In this document: piece by piece, positions 1 through 9,062 of the stretch
Layout: each line of letters starts with the position of its first letter
Numbering within the stretch: position 1 is the first letter of the stretch
Source: Pleomorphomonas carboxyditropha
Lineage (GTDB): Bacteria > Pseudomonadota > Alphaproteobacteria > Rhizobiales > Pleomorphomonadaceae
Direction: 5' to 3'
Assembly: GCF_002770725.1 (NCBI RefSeq)
Contig: NZ_NQVN01000017.1
Coordinates: 1 to 64,000, forward strand
Length of the DNA: 64,000 nt
Made by a program: the position numbers and the translations under genes
Notes under the pieces: generated by a model
What the model was told of the DNA's origin: nothing
What the model saw: the letters and a program-made list of their open reading frames with translations, nothing else
Databases searched by the model: none

Positions 1-67
1 ACAAGATCAAACCAAACAAACAACATCACACGACAACCTCTTCGCAAAACCACACAACACAACACAC

Positions 68-104
68 AAAAGCCCTCCGAGAGTAATCTCCGAGGGCTTT
101 TTGC
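68..104 (+). terminator. Rho-independent terminator of a gene left of the window
   Basis: The arms AGCCCTCCGAGA and TCTCCGAGGGCT close a GTAA loop with one C-C mismatch and are followed by a T run. The 68 bases before it are almost free of G and T (A/C-rich), so they look like an untranslated 3' end or a Rho-loading tract of an upstream transcript that is not in the window. Confidence 0.8.
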
Positions 105-176
105 TATGCAGAAACAGGCAATCCCCATCCCATTGAAGCGGAAAGACCTATAACCGCCACTCGCCGCATCCTGCCC

Positions 177-325
177 GAGGTCCTATGCCTGCGCATAGGA
201 TGACAGATCGATATATGCGAATAGAACCATAGGTGGTCGTCCTTCCCCTGACGTCGAGGACGAGGCGACCGATATATGCGGACAGAACTATAGATCTGTC
301 ATCCTACGCGAAGGCGTGGGACCTC
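177..325. repeat. Nested palindromic repeat element
   Basis: Outer inverted arms at 177-209 and 293-325 match at 29 of 33 positions. Each arm holds its own hairpin (TCCTATGC/GCATAGGA on the left; the right arm carries a partly compensating version). Just inside are two direct copies of a 24-base unit beginning CGATATATGCG at 209-232 and 270-293. The element lies between an upstream terminator and the 3' end of the DUF454 gene; no protein is evident. It could be a miniature mobile element or a paired regulatory site. The family is not recognised. Confidence 0.6.
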
Positions 326-392
326 AGCCAGAAAAGCGCAAAAGGCAAATATAAAACGCCTTGCCCCGGCTTAAGTGCTGCCTACCCGCCGC

Positions 393-746
393 TCACTCCG
401 GCCGTGACCAGACATAAAACCCGATCAGCACGAAGACCGCGGCCACGACCAGCATCAGGAGCGGGCCGGGATGGCTGCCCTTGTAGAAGGCGTAGAAGCC
501 GAGCGTCATGCCGGCCGTCGACAGGAGCTTGCCGGAGCGCGGAATGGCGCCGCGCTCGCGCCAGGCGGCGAGAAGCGGACCGAACCGCCGATGCGACAGA
601 AGCCAGGCTTCGAGGCGCGGCGAGGAACGGGCGAAGCAGCCGGCGGCGATCAGCAGGAAGGGCGTCGTCGGCAACAGCGGCAGGACGACGCCGATCGCTC
701 CGATGGCCACCATCAGGCAGCCGATGATCATGTAGGCCTGTCGCAT
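393..746 (-). CDS. YbaN/DUF454 family inner-membrane protein
   Basis: A 117-residue membrane protein starting MRQAYMIIGCLMVAIG. The N-terminal hydrophobic helix is followed by LLPTTPFLLIAAGCFARSSPR, the hallmark of DUF454 (YbaN), then two more hydrophobic helices near the C-terminus. The function of this family is unknown; members are small inner-membrane proteins. The ATG at 746 was preferred over far-upstream alternatives because it has a GGGACGG-type ribosome site and gives the usual family length. The gene is divergent from bioY, with about 390 bases between them. Confidence 0.8.
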   Translation of the reverse strand: MRQAYMIIGCLMVAIGAIGVVLPLLPTTPFLLIAAGCFARSSPRLEAWLLSHRRFGPLLAAWRERGAIPRSGKLLSTAGMTLGFYAFYKGSHPGPLLMLVVAAVFVLIGFYVWSRPE

Positions 747-1136
747 GCCCGAACCGTCCCGCCGCAGCCGGCGAGAGCGTCGCGACGCCGACGGAGCCGA
801 GACTATGCGAGGCGTTCGCAACAGACAACTAGGGCCATTCCGACAAAAGTGTATCGCGGCTTCGCGCGGGGAATTGCGCCGAAGCAGGGAGCCGGACCAT
901 GTCCCGTGAGCCCGTTTCACCGGGAATGGTCCGGGCGGTCGCCGGACGCCACCGGAACGAAGGAAACGCTGCCGCGGCAGCTCTCGCCTTCTACGCAATA
1001 TCGCCTAGCGATCGCGGCCTGTTCATCTTGACGCGGCGCCGGCCAGATGTTTTTGTCCGCAGGAAAGCCGCTGCGCCCTGCCGGCCGCGATGTCGCGATC
1101 GGCAAGGCTGCGCCGCACGCCGGAAAGGACCGAGAC
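747..1136. other. Divergent intergenic region with long hairpin
   Basis: There is no convincing gene here. The clearest structure is an inverted repeat with arms at 892-909 and 917-934 (15 of 18 positions pair, loop of 7), starting CCGGACCAT and ending ATGGTCCGG. It could act as a leader element for bioY or separate the two divergent promoters. I could not find a BioR-type operator (TTATCTATAA) in the region. Confidence 0.4.
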
Positions 1137-1715
1137 TTGAGCACTCTGAACCAGCCGTCCACCGCCTTCACCCGCTCGCTTGCCAGCTCGAATCGCGCCG
1201 TCAAGGTGACGGCCGTCGTGTTCGGCTCGCTGCTGATCGCCGCTGCGTCGCAGATCGAGGTGCCGTTCTTCCCGGTGCCGATGACCATGCAGACCTTCGC
1301 CGTGCTGCTGGTCGGCCTGCTGTTCGGTGCCCGCCTCGGCGCCGCGGCCGTTCTCGTCTATCTCGGGGAAGCGGCGATCGGCCTGCCGGTGCTGTCCGGT
1401 GCCGGCAATATCGCGACGCTGCTCGTCAAGCCGTCCACCGCCGGCTATCTCGTCGGCTTCGTCGGCGCCGCCTTCGTCGCTGGCCTGATCGCCGAGCGTA
1501 CGGCCGGCCGGCTCTGGGGCACCTTCGCGGCCGCCGTCGCCGGCGAAGCGGTGCTGATGGCCCTCGGCGTTGCCTTCCTCGCCTGGCTGATCGGCGCCGA
1601 CAACGCCGTCGCCTACGGCTTCCTGCCGTTCGTTCTGGGCGATGCGCTGAAGATCGTGCTGGCCGTGGCGGTCGCGCGCGGCGTCGGGCGGCTGTCGCTG
1701 CCGGGCGCGCTCTGA
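1137..1715 (+). CDS. bioY: Biotin transporter BioY (ECF S component)
   Basis: BioY is the substrate-binding membrane subunit of the ECF-type biotin importer; in many proteobacteria it stands alone or with BioMN. The protein is strongly hydrophobic with about six membrane segments and carries family signatures: VPFFPVPMTMQTFAVLLVGLLFGARLG near the first helices, GYLVGF in the middle, and a C-terminal GDALKIVLAVAVA helix. I chose the TTG at 1137 because GGAAAGGA lies six bases upstream and the resulting 192 residues match the family; an in-frame ATG at 1047 would add 30 residues that do not look like BioY. No bioMN genes follow, so it either works alone or uses a shared ATPase. Confidence 0.88.
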   Translation: MSTLNQPSTAFTRSLASSNRAVKVTAVVFGSLLIAAASQIEVPFFPVPMTMQTFAVLLVGLLFGARLGAAAVLVYLGEAAIGLPVLSGAGNIATLLVKPSTAGYLVGFVGAAFVAGLIAERTAGRLWGTFAAAVAGEAVLMALGVAFLAWLIGADNAVAYGFLPFVLGDALKIVLAVAVARGVGRLSLPGAL

Positions 1716-1743
1716 TCCCGATCTTTACAAATGATTAGTTGTG

Positions 1744-1775
1744 CGGCCGCCGGTTTTCCCGGCGGCCGTCGTTTT
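1744..1775 (+). terminator. bioY terminator
   Basis: The stem CGGCCGCCGG/CCGGCGGCCG with a TTTTC loop is followed by TCGTTTT, starting 28 bases after the bioY stop. Confidence 0.85.
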
Positions 1776-1894
1776 GTGCGGATGATTCGTTTTTAGTTGG
1801 TTGTCCTTCAGGTTTTGGAAACGATCACCTTCCAAACTCTCCGCCCGCGGGGACGGCTGCGGCGATTCTGCTGGGCCGGGGAGTGACGAGGGCG

Positions 1895-4144
1895 ATGAAC
1901 AGATCGGGCGCAATCGAGAAGAAGCGGCTGCGCGAGCTCTATCGCTACCGCATTCTGGATACGCCGTCCGAGCCCGAGTTCGACGGCCTCTGCGAGCTCG
2001 CGCGCAGCCTGCTCGGCGCCGATGTCGCGGTCATCACCTTTCAGGATACCGATCGTTCGTGGTGCAAGGCGTCGGCCGGCCGGCATGTCGATACCCTGCC
2101 GCGATCGAGCTCGGTCAGCGAGCAGGCGGTGCTCGCCGGCGAGGTGGTGGTGTTCGAGGATATGGCCAACGAGCCGCTGTTCCGCGACCATCCGCTCGTC
2201 CAGGGGGACAACGGCTTTCGCTCGGCCGTCGGCGTGCCCATCGAGGTGAAGAAGGGCCTTTCCATCGGCGCCGTGGTGCTGATGTTCGGCGAGCCGCGGA
2301 CGGTCTCGGCCGCCGATATCGACAATCTCCTGCGCCTGACGCACGCCATCATCGACCGGCTGCATCTCCGCCGCATCCGCATCGAGCGCGAGCTCGATCA
2401 GATCACCCGCGCCAAGAAGGACGCCGAGATCGCCGCCCAGAAGTGGGAGATCGGCAAGCAGCGGCGCCTCCTCGAGCAGACCGCCCGCCTCGCCCGCATC
2501 GGCGGCTGGGAATATGACGTCGTCGCCGACCGGATGATCTGGTCGGCCGAGATCTATCGCCTGCTGGAGCTCGACGAGACGGTCGCGCCGCCCAACCTGA
2601 CGACGCTGCTCGACTATTGCCGCGAGGAGGCGGCCGGCGAGGTCAAGCGGCTGATCGTCCGGGTGCTGACGCGCGGCGAATCCTTCGAGACGGAAATTCC
2701 GCTGACGACCACGTCGGGACGGCGGCGCTGGGCGCGCTGCGTCTGCGAGGCGGAGGTCCAGCGGGGCAAGGTGGTCCGCCTGCTCGGAACGGTGCAGGAC
2801 ACCACGCTGCAGCGCGCCACCGAGGAGGAAGTCAACTTCATCGCCACTCATGACATGGTGACCGGTCTTCTCAACCGGGCCGTGTTCCAGGAGCGGCTCG
2901 ACAGGGCGCTGACCTTCCGCACGCAGGCCCGCACCATCGGCCTCTATCTGATCGATGTCGACCACTTCAAGTCGGTCAACGACACGCTCGGCCATCACGC
3001 CGGCGACGTGCTGCTGGCCGAAGTGGGACGGCGGCTGCGCGAGGCGGTCGGCGAGCTCGGCATCGTCGCCCGGCTCGGCGGCGACGAGTTCGCGCTTTTG
3101 ATGCCCGATTGCGGCGGCGAGGACGAGCTGACCGCCATCGGCGAGCAGATGATGCGCGGCCTGCAGGAGCCGATCGCCTACGACGCCGAGGCCATTCCGG
3201 TGACCATCTCGGTCGGCATCGCCCGCGCGCCGTCGGGCACGCCGGCCGACCAGTTGTTCAAGGACGCCGACATCGCCCTCTACGAGGCCAAGGGCGAGGG
3301 GCGAAACCGCTTCGTGCTGTTCGACCGGGCGATGCGCGAGGCGATCGAGCTGCGCCATTCCATCCTGAGGGCGATCCGCCAGGCCATCGACCGCGGCGAC
3401 CTGCGCCTGCATTACCAGCCCAAGTATTCGCTGCGCACCGGCGTGCTGGCCGGCTTCGAGGCGCTATTGCGCTGGCACCGGCCGGACGGCTTCATCGCCA
3501 GCCCCGGTTTCTTCGGCATCGCGCTCGACGATCCGCAGCTCGGCCTCGCCATCGGCGACATGGTCATCCGCGAAGCGGTGCGGCAGGCGGCCGACTGGCG
3601 CGCCAGGGGCATCGTCTTCGACCATGTGGCGATCAACGTCGCCACGCCGCAGTTCCGGCGCGGCGACCTCTGCGACTGCCTGACCGCCGCGCTCGACGAA
3701 TTCGGCGTGCCGCCGGCGGCGCTGATGGTCGAGGTGACCGAGAACGTGCTGCTGTCCAAGGTGGCCGACGAGGTGCAGACGACGCTGTCGCAACTGGCCG
3801 ACAAGGGCATCAAGATCGCCCTCGACGACTTCGGCACCGGCTATGCCTCGTTGAGCCACCTCAAGGATTTCCCGGTCGACCTCCTGAAGATCGACCGCTC
3901 CTTCGTGGCGACGCTGACCGAGGAGCGCGAGAGCCGCTCCATCGTGCGCGGCATCACCGCGCTCGCCCACGACCTCGGCATTCCGGTGATCGCCGAGGGC
4001 GTCGAGACGACGGCCCAGCGCGACATGCTCCGGCATTTCGGCGTCGATTTCGGCCAGGGCTACCTGTTCTCCCGCGCCATGCTGCCGGCGCAGATCGAGT
4101 CGTCGGGGCTGGTCAACATGCTCCCCGTGCAGGCCCGCGCCTGA
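1895..4144 (+). CDS. GAF-PAS-GGDEF-EAL cyclic di-GMP protein
   Basis: A 749-residue soluble signalling protein that makes and/or degrades cyclic di-GMP. Order: a GAF domain (about residues 25-160), a PAS-like domain (about 185-290), GGDEF (motif RLGGDEF with GGDEF at 395-399) and EAL (EAL at 522-524). The EAL part keeps the residues expected for an active phosphodiesterase: EALLRW, an N in INVA, EVTE, DDFGTGY, KIDRSF and AEGVET. The RxxD inhibitory site normally five residues before GGDEF is absent, so product inhibition of the cyclase is not expected. No membrane segment is seen. Start ATG 1895 begins MNRSGAIEKKRLRELYRYRILDTP, the usual N-terminal lead of such GAF proteins. It is transcribed alone and converges on eda. 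Confidence 0.9.
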   Translation: MNRSGAIEKKRLRELYRYRILDTPSEPEFDGLCELARSLLGADVAVITFQDTDRSWCKASAGRHVDTLPRSSSVSEQAVLAGEVVVFEDMANEPLFRDHPLVQGDNGFRSAVGVPIEVKKGLSIGAVVLMFGEPRTVSAADIDNLLRLTHAIIDRLHLRRIRIERELDQITRAKKDAEIAAQKWEIGKQRRLLEQTARLARIGGWEYDVVADRMIWSAEIYRLLELDETVAPPNLTTLLDYCREEAAGEVKRLIVRVLTRGESFETEIPLTTTSGRRRWARCVCEAEVQRGKVVRLLGTVQDTTLQRATEEEVNFIATHDMVTGLLNRAVFQERLDRALTFRTQARTIGLYLIDVDHFKSVNDTLGHHAGDVLLAEVGRRLREAVGELGIVARLGGDEFALLMPDCGGEDELTAIGEQMMRGLQEPIAYDAEAIPVTISVGIARAPSGTPADQLFKDADIALYEAKGEGRNRFVLFDRAMREAIELRHSILRAIRQAIDRGDLRLHYQPKYSLRTGVLAGFEALLRWHRPDGFIASPGFFGIALDDPQLGLAIGDMVIREAVRQAADWRARGIVFDHVAINVATPQFRRGDLCDCLTAALDEFGVPPAALMVEVTENVLLSKVADEVQTTLSQLADKGIKIALDDFGTGYASLSHLKDFPVDLLKIDRSFVATLTEERESRSIVRGITALAHDLGIPVIAEGVETTAQRDMLRHFGVDFGQGYLFSRAMLPAQIESSGLVNMLPVQARA

Positions 4145-4157
4145 GCAAGAACAATTT

Positions 4158-4188
4158 CGCCGATCGGGCCGGTTCGGCCCGATCGGCG
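4158..4188. terminator. Shared hairpin between convergent genes
   Basis: A perfect 13-base-pair stem (CGCCGATCGGGCC / GGCCCGATCGGCG, loop GGTTC) lies between the stop codons of the GGDEF-EAL gene and eda. There is no clear T run on either strand, so termination is inferred from position and stability. Confidence 0.55.
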
Positions 4189-4214
4189 ATGGAAATGCTC
4201 AGCCTTGCGAACGT

Positions 4215-4847
4215 TCAGGCGGCGAGCGCCGCCGCTTCCCTCGCCAGTTGCTCGATGCGCGCCCAGTCGCCGTTCCTGACGGCATCGGCCGGCGCCACCC
4301 AGGAACCGCCGACGCAGACGACGTTCTTCAGCTTCAGATAGTCGGGCGCGTTGTCGAGGCTGACGCCGCCGGTCGGGCAGAACACCATCTCGCCGAGCGG
4401 CGAGGCCAGCGCCTGCAGGTATTTCGGGCCGCCGGCCGGGCCGGCCGGGAAGAACTTGACGATGCGGTAGCCCTTGTCGCGGGCGACCATCGCCTCCGAC
4501 GCCGTGGCGACGCCCGGCAGCAGCGGCACGCCGAGCTCGACCGCCGCGTCGAGCAGGTCGGGCGTGGCGCCGGGGCTGACCAGGAACTTGGCGCCGGCCT
4601 CGACGGCGGCCTTGGCCTGGGCGCGGTCGAGCACGGTGCCGGCGCCGACCACGCCGCCGGGGATGGCGCTCATCGCCCGGATGGCTTCGAGCGCCGCCGG
4701 CGTGCGCAACGTCACTTCCAGCGCCGGCAGGCCGCCCTTGACCAGCGCGGTGCCGAGCGGCACGGCGTCCTCGAGGCGGTCGATGATCAGCACCGGGACC
4801 ACCGGCGCGCGGCGGAGAACGGCGAGAAGGGCGGCTGTGTCGAACAT
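4215..4847 (-). CDS. eda: 2-dehydro-3-deoxy-6-phosphogluconate (KDPG) aldolase
   Basis: This class I aldolase cleaves KDPG to pyruvate and glyceraldehyde 3-phosphate, the last step of the Entner-Doudoroff pathway. The 210-residue protein has the Schiff-base lysine in VKFFPAGPAGG (K131) and the general acid/base glutamate in LEVTLRT (E44), plus the phosphate-binding PTGGV. The start at 4847 is set by AAAAAGGATCCGCC before the ATG and by homology; an upstream extension to 4967 is improbable. It lies 150 bases downstream of a LacI-family regulator on the same strand, which may control it or a linked sugar-acid pathway. No edd is in the window. Confidence 0.93.
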   Translation of the reverse strand: MFDTAALLAVLRRAPVVPVLIIDRLEDAVPLGTALVKGGLPALEVTLRTPAALEAIRAMSAIPGGVVGAGTVLDRAQAKAAVEAGAKFLVSPGATPDLLDAAVELGVPLLPGVATASEAMVARDKGYRIVKFFPAGPAGGPKYLQALASPLGEMVFCPTGGVSLDNAPDYLKLKNVVCVGGSWVAPADAVRNGDWARIEQLAREAAALAA

Positions 4848-4997
4848 GGCGGATCCTTTTTCGTCGGCGATCGCCAGCGCATTGACATTGCAGATGAATG
4901 CGTTTGTGCGCCAGCCGGAAGACGGCGGCAGGATCACCGGAGAAAGCGCCCGCGTGCGTCCTGCCATTCCGGGGTGGTATGGCAGAAAACCATCGGC

Positions 4998-6032
4998 TCA
5001 GCCACTCGATTCCCGAATGACCAGATGCGGAGCTATGAGTTTATGCTCGAACGGCGGTTCCTCGCCGACGATCAGCGCGTAGATGGCGCGCGCCGCTTCC
5101 CGGCCGATTTCCTCGGAGCCGTTCTCGACGGTGGTGAGCGCCGGCGCCCAGGTTTCGGAGCCGTCGACGTCGTCATAGCCGGTGACGGCGATATCGACGC
5201 CAGGGCGGATGCCGAGGCGGGCGAAGCTGCTCATCAGGCCGAAGGCCAGCACGTCGTTGAAGCAGACGACGGCGGAGGGGCGCGGCGAATGGCCGGCGAT
5301 GATCTCGGCCGCCTTGCGGCCGTCGCCCTGCGTCATCAGCTCGGGAACGTCGAGCACCGGCGTCAGGCCGGCCTCGGTCATCGCCTCGCGGAAGCCGGCG
5401 TAGCGGTCGCGGCCCGACGAGGTGGAGCGCAGCCCGCCGACGAAGGCGATGTCCTTGTGCCCCTTGCCGATCAGCAGGCGGGTGATCTCGTACATGCCGT
5501 GACGGTCGTCGCCGCGCACGCTCGGGGCATTGGCGCCGTCGATGTCGCGGCAGACCAGCGTCACCGGCGTGCCGGTACGCATGATGGCGTCGATGTCGGC
5601 GACGGTGGTGCCGACCGAGGGGCAGAGCACCAGGCCGTCGGCGTTCTGCTGCTGCAGCACCTGGACGAAATTGCGCTGGCGCTCGATGCTGTCGCGGTGA
5701 TTGCAGATGAGGATGGTCAGCCCGTATGTCTCGAGCTCGCTCTCGACGGCGCGGAACACCTCGGCGAAATAGGGATTGAGCACGTCGTGCACCACCACGC
5801 CGACGATGTCGGTGCGGGCGGTCCTGAGCGAGGCGGCCTGCCGGTTGTAGATGTAGCCCATCTCGAGGGCCAGCGCCTGCACGCGCTTGCGCGTCTCGGC
5901 CGACACCGCCGGGTTGTCGCGCAGCGCCAGGGAGACCGTCGCGGTCGACACCTCGAGCTGCGCGGCGAGCTGGCTCAGCGTCACGCGGCGGCGGCGGAAT
6001 CGGCGGAGGTCTTCCCGTTTGCTGGTGGTCAT
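4998..6032 (-). CDS. LacI-family transcriptional regulator
   Basis: A 344-residue regulator: an N-terminal LacI helix-turn-helix (VTLSQLAAQLEVSTATVSLALRD, about residues 17-39, with the hinge following GYIYNRQAASL) and a periplasmic-binding-protein-like effector domain beginning IVGVVVHDVLNPYF. The effector is probably a sugar or sugar acid. I used the ATG at 6032 rather than the TTG at 6059, because AGGACC lies upstream of it and the remaining N-terminus is basic, as usual for the family. It is followed by eda in the same direction, which suggests control of KDPG/Entner-Doudoroff-linked catabolism, but no operator was identified. Confidence 0.88.
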   Translation of the reverse strand: MTTSKREDLRRFRRRRVTLSQLAAQLEVSTATVSLALRDNPAVSAETRKRVQALALEMGYIYNRQAASLRTARTDIVGVVVHDVLNPYFAEVFRAVESELETYGLTILICNHRDSIERQRNFVQVLQQQNADGLVLCPSVGTTVADIDAIMRTGTPVTLVCRDIDGANAPSVRGDDRHGMYEITRLLIGKGHKDIAFVGGLRSTSSGRDRYAGFREAMTEAGLTPVLDVPELMTQGDGRKAAEIIAGHSPRPSAVVCFNDVLAFGLMSSFARLGIRPGVDIAVTGYDDVDGSETWAPALTTVENGSEEIGREAARAIYALIVGEEPPFEHKLIAPHLVIRESSG

Positions 6033-6138
6033 CGACGGTCCTGTTTTCTGCCTTCTCAATCGATCACATGAAGCATAAGGGCGGGCGGCGTCAACTGAAT
6101 TGCCTACGTACGCAGCCGGTCGCCGGCGGTCTGCGCCG

Positions 6139-7074
6139 TCAGGTGCGCGCGGCGGCCGTTTCGCGCGCCCGCACGACGCGCTCCCTGTGCAGGAGGTAGA
6201 GGCCCGAGGCGATGACGACGCCGGCGCCGACGAGCGTCCAGATCGACGGCAGGTCGGCGAAGACGAGATAGCCGGTGATGATGGTCCAGATGAGCTGGAC
6301 GTAGGTGTAGGGGGCGAGGCTGGCGGCCGTCGCGAAGCGATGGGCGCTCATCATCAGGAAGTGGCCGAAGCCGCCGGCGGCGCCCATGAAGATCAAGAGG
6401 CCCCAGACGAGCGGCGACGACGGCGTCTGCCAGACCACCAGGAGCGGCGGGATCAGCAGCAGGCTCGGCACGGCGGCGAGCGAGATGACCAGCGAGCCCG
6501 GATCGACCCGCGTGGCGAGATGGCGGGTGACCAGATAGTAGACGGCGCCGGACAGCATCGAGGCGAGCGCCAGCAGCATGGCCGGATGAAAGGTGCCGAG
6601 GCCCGGCTGGGTGATCAGCAGGACGCCGAGGAAGCTGACGATGATGGCGACGACGCGGCGGATGCCGATCTTCTCGTGGAGGAAGACCACCGACAGCAGC
6701 GTGATCACCATCGGCGACAGGAAGCCGATCGCCGTCGTCTCGGCCACCTGCAGGTAGTGGAGGGCGCTGAAGTTGGCGAGCGTCATCACCGTCAGGAGCA
6801 GCGCCCGCACGATCTGCAGGCCCGGGCATTCGAATCGCCAGGCACCGGGCGAGGACAATGGGTTCAGCACGGCCATCGCCATCAGGAGATTGATGACGTA
6901 GCGGAACCAGGAAACCTCGATCACCGGCAAATAGTAGCTCGCCGCCTTGGCCGTCGTGTCGAGGCAGGCGAAGACGATCGTCGCGCCGAACAGCAGGATC
7001 AGTGCCTTGAGGGGTACGCGGGCAGGCGAGGCGGACGGCTGGGACGGGGGCGGGATTGGCCCGGAAGAGGACAT
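6139..7074 (-). CDS. EamA/DMT-family transporter
   Basis: A 311-residue integral membrane protein with ten predicted helices arranged as two EamA repeats of five. It has a short proline/serine-rich N-terminus and a basic, arginine-rich C-terminal tail. Recognisable features are the conserved WFRY in the second helix, the ALHYLQVAETTAIGFLSP stretch and the FLHEKIGIRR loop that ends the first repeat. Substrates in this superfamily include amino acids, nucleotide sugars and other metabolites and cannot be deduced here. It lies alone, about 100 bases upstream of the LacI gene on the same strand, so cotranscription is possible but not obvious. Confidence 0.85.
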   Translation of the reverse strand: MSSSGPIPPPSQPSASPARVPLKALILLFGATIVFACLDTTAKAASYYLPVIEVSWFRYVINLLMAMAVLNPLSSPGAWRFECPGLQIVRALLLTVMTLANFSALHYLQVAETTAIGFLSPMVITLLSVVFLHEKIGIRRVVAIIVSFLGVLLITQPGLGTFHPAMLLALASMLSGAVYYLVTRHLATRVDPGSLVISLAAVPSLLLIPPLLVVWQTPSSPLVWGLLIFMGAAGGFGHFLMMSAHRFATAASLAPYTYVQLIWTIITGYLVFADLPSIWTLVGAGVVIASGLYLLHRERVVRARETAAART

Positions 7075-7265
7075 TCGGGGTTTCGCTGACGCATGACAGG
7101 ACGGGCACCGGCGCGGATTCCGCCGCCGGATCGATTCAAAGTCATACTAAAGTATTGCCGCGGCGGATGTAAGCCGGTTCGCGACGCCGGCAGCCCGACT
7201 CCGACATTTGCATCCATCTGGCATCGCCGCGGCGACCTAAATGGCAAATCCGCGCCGCCGGCGAC

Positions 7266-7802
7266 TCAGTCCGTGGCGCCCTCTTCGGCCTCGTCGTGCG
7301 GTATCGGGACGACGGGCTTGGCGACGGCGTCGGGCGTCTCCTCGTCGTCATCGTCGGCATTGGCGGCGACGCCGGCCGGCATGAGGTTCTTTTCGATCTG
7401 GCGCAGCAGCTTCTTGAGGCGCTTGCGGTCCTTCTCGTCGAGGCCGGCCAGCGCTTCCTTCTCGACGCGCTTCCAGACGGCATCGACGGCGCCGGCCCGC
7501 TCGCGGCCGGCGTCGGTCAGGAAGACGCGGGCGAGACGTCCGTCGGCGCTGGAGGTCTGGCGGGTGAGCAACCCCTGCGCGCCGAGGCGGGAGATCATCT
7601 TGGTGACGGTCGGCGGCTGCACGGCCAGCTCGGCGGCCAGCTCCGACATCGACTGGCCGTCGCGATCGGCCAGCGCCTTCAGCACCGCCTCCTGGCCCGG
7701 ATGCAGGCCGATGCGGCCGAGGTGGACCGCGGCGCGCGTGCGATGGACGCGGGCCGCCTGCACCAGACGGTGGGTGACGCTCTTGCGATGGTTGAAGCTC
7801 AT
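7266..7802 (-). CDS. MarR-family transcriptional regulator
   Basis: A winged-helix regulator of 178 residues. The recognition region is SMSELAAELAVQPPTVTKMISRLGAQGLLTRQ, followed by the wing SADGRLARVFLTDAG, where the D-x-R of the MarR wing is kept. The C-terminal 35 residues are acidic and low-complexity (ADDDDEETPD) and are unusual for the family. GGGAGA precedes the ATG at 7802. It is divergent from the CobW-type GTPase gene, with 193 bases between them, so it may regulate that operon; I saw no clear palindromic operator in that gap. Confidence 0.87.
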   Translation of the reverse strand: MSFNHRKSVTHRLVQAARVHRTRAAVHLGRIGLHPGQEAVLKALADRDGQSMSELAAELAVQPPTVTKMISRLGAQGLLTRQTSSADGRLARVFLTDAGRERAGAVDAVWKRVEKEALAGLDEKDRKRLKKLLRQIEKNLMPAGVAANADDDDEETPDAVAKPVVPIPHDEAEEGATD

Positions 7803-7995
7803 GCCGCTTCGTCTCCCTTGCCGGCGCCGGTCTCACCGGTCGCCGCTCTACACCTTTGAGTGATCCCCTTTTCACATGGAACTATGACACTTATTTAGGG
7901 GCCGAAGATTTTTCCGTGAGCCGCCGTCCGCCTTTGTCGTGCGTCCGTCAGAAGGGCGTGCTAGGACAGCGGTCCTCTCATCCGTGGAGATGCGC

Positions 7996-9057
7996 ATGTC
8001 CGCTCCGGCCGCCGCCCTGTCCATTCCCGTCACCGTCCTCACCGGCTACCTCGGCGCCGGCAAGACGACGCTGCTCAACCGCATCCTGACCGAGGATCAC
8101 GGCAAGCGTTATGCGGTCATCGTCAACGAGTTCGGCGAGATCGGCATCGACAACGACCTCGTGGTGGACACCGACGAGGAAGTGTTCGAGATGAACAACG
8201 GCTGCATCTGCTGCACCGTGCGCGGCGACCTGATCCGCGTCGTCGAGAATCTCGCCAAGCGGCGCGGCAGCTTCGATGCCATCCTGGTGGAGACCACCGG
8301 CATCGCCGATCCGGTGCCTGTCGCCCAGACCTTCTTCATGGACGAGGAAGTGAGGAAGTTCGCCCGCCTCGACGCCGTGGTGACACTGGTCGACGCCAAG
8401 TTCTTCCTCGACCGGCTCGGCGACGCGCCGGAGGCGGAGGACCAGGTGGCGTTCGCCGACGTCATCGTCCTCAACAAGACCGACCTCGTCACGCCGGAAG
8501 AGCTGCGCGAGGTGGAGACGACGCTCCACCAGCTCAACCCCTACGCCAAGATCCACCGCGCCACCCGCTCGGGCGTGGCGCTCGACGCCATTCTCGATCG
8601 CGGCGCCTTCGACCTCGACCGGGTGCTGGAGCTCGACCCGAGCTTCCTCGACGCCGACGAGCACGACCACGACCATGATCACGTCTGCGGTCCGGATTGC
8701 GACCACGACCATCACCATCACGACCACGATCACCACCACCACGGCCACGAGACGCACCACGACACCGAGGTGGCGTCGGTGTCGCTCAAGGGCGGCGAGC
8801 TCAATCCCGACAAGATCCTCGGCTGGATCTCGGAGATCACCCAGACGCAGGGGCCGAACATCCTGCGCCTCAAGGGTATCCTCGCCTTCCCCAACGAGCC
8901 GAAGCGCTATGTGGTGCAGGGCGTGCACATGATCGTCGAGGGCGATCTGCAGCGCGACTGGAAACCGGGCGAGCCGCGCGAGAGCCGCCTCGTCTTCATC
9001 GGCCGCAAGCTCGACCGCGCCGAGCTGGAAGCCGCCTTCAAGGCGGCGGTTGTTTGA
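7996..9057 (+). CDS. CobW/COG0523 family metallochaperone GTPase
   Basis: A G3E GTPase of the CobW/ZNG1 type, thought to deliver a metal (often zinc or cobalt) to client enzymes. The 353-residue protein has the Walker [10 protein letters not shown] (17-25), the family metal motif GCICC (cysteines 70, 72, 73), the ETTGIADP switch region and NKTD (160-163) for guanine recognition. Between the two domains lies a His/Asp-rich metal-binding segment at about 221-258 with two further cysteines (CGPDC). The C-terminal CobW domain contains LRLKGILAF and VVQGVHMI. The ATG at 7996 has GGAG six bases upstream; a nearby in-frame ATG at 7990 is too close to the ribosome site. A WD40 gene follows after a repeat-filled gap, the pairing often seen in Hyphomicrobiales. 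Confidence 0.9.
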   Translation: MSAPAAALSIPVTVLTGYLGAGKTTLLNRILTEDHGKRYAVIVNEFGEIGIDNDLVVDTDEEVFEMNNGCICCTVRGDLIRVVENLAKRRGSFDAILVETTGIADPVPVAQTFFMDEEVRKFARLDAVVTLVDAKFFLDRLGDAPEAEDQVAFADVIVLNKTDLVTPEELREVETTLHQLNPYAKIHRATRSGVALDAILDRGAFDLDRVLELDPSFLDADEHDHDHDHVCGPDCDHDHHHHDHDHHHHGHETHHDTEVASVSLKGGELNPDKILGWISEITQTQGPNILRLKGILAFPNEPKRYVVQGVHMIVEGDLQRDWKPGEPRESRLVFIGRKLDRAELEAAFKAAVV

Positions 9058-9062
9058 ATTCA

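Noticed and set aside
747-1136. Coding frames between DUF454 and bioY
   Set aside because: All are short or run through the hairpin and lack ribosome sites or conserved blocks.
4248-6071. 607-residue open frame on the plus strand
   Set aside because: It is antisense to eda and the LacI gene, arginine/alanine-rich without motifs, a shadow of GC-rich codon bias.
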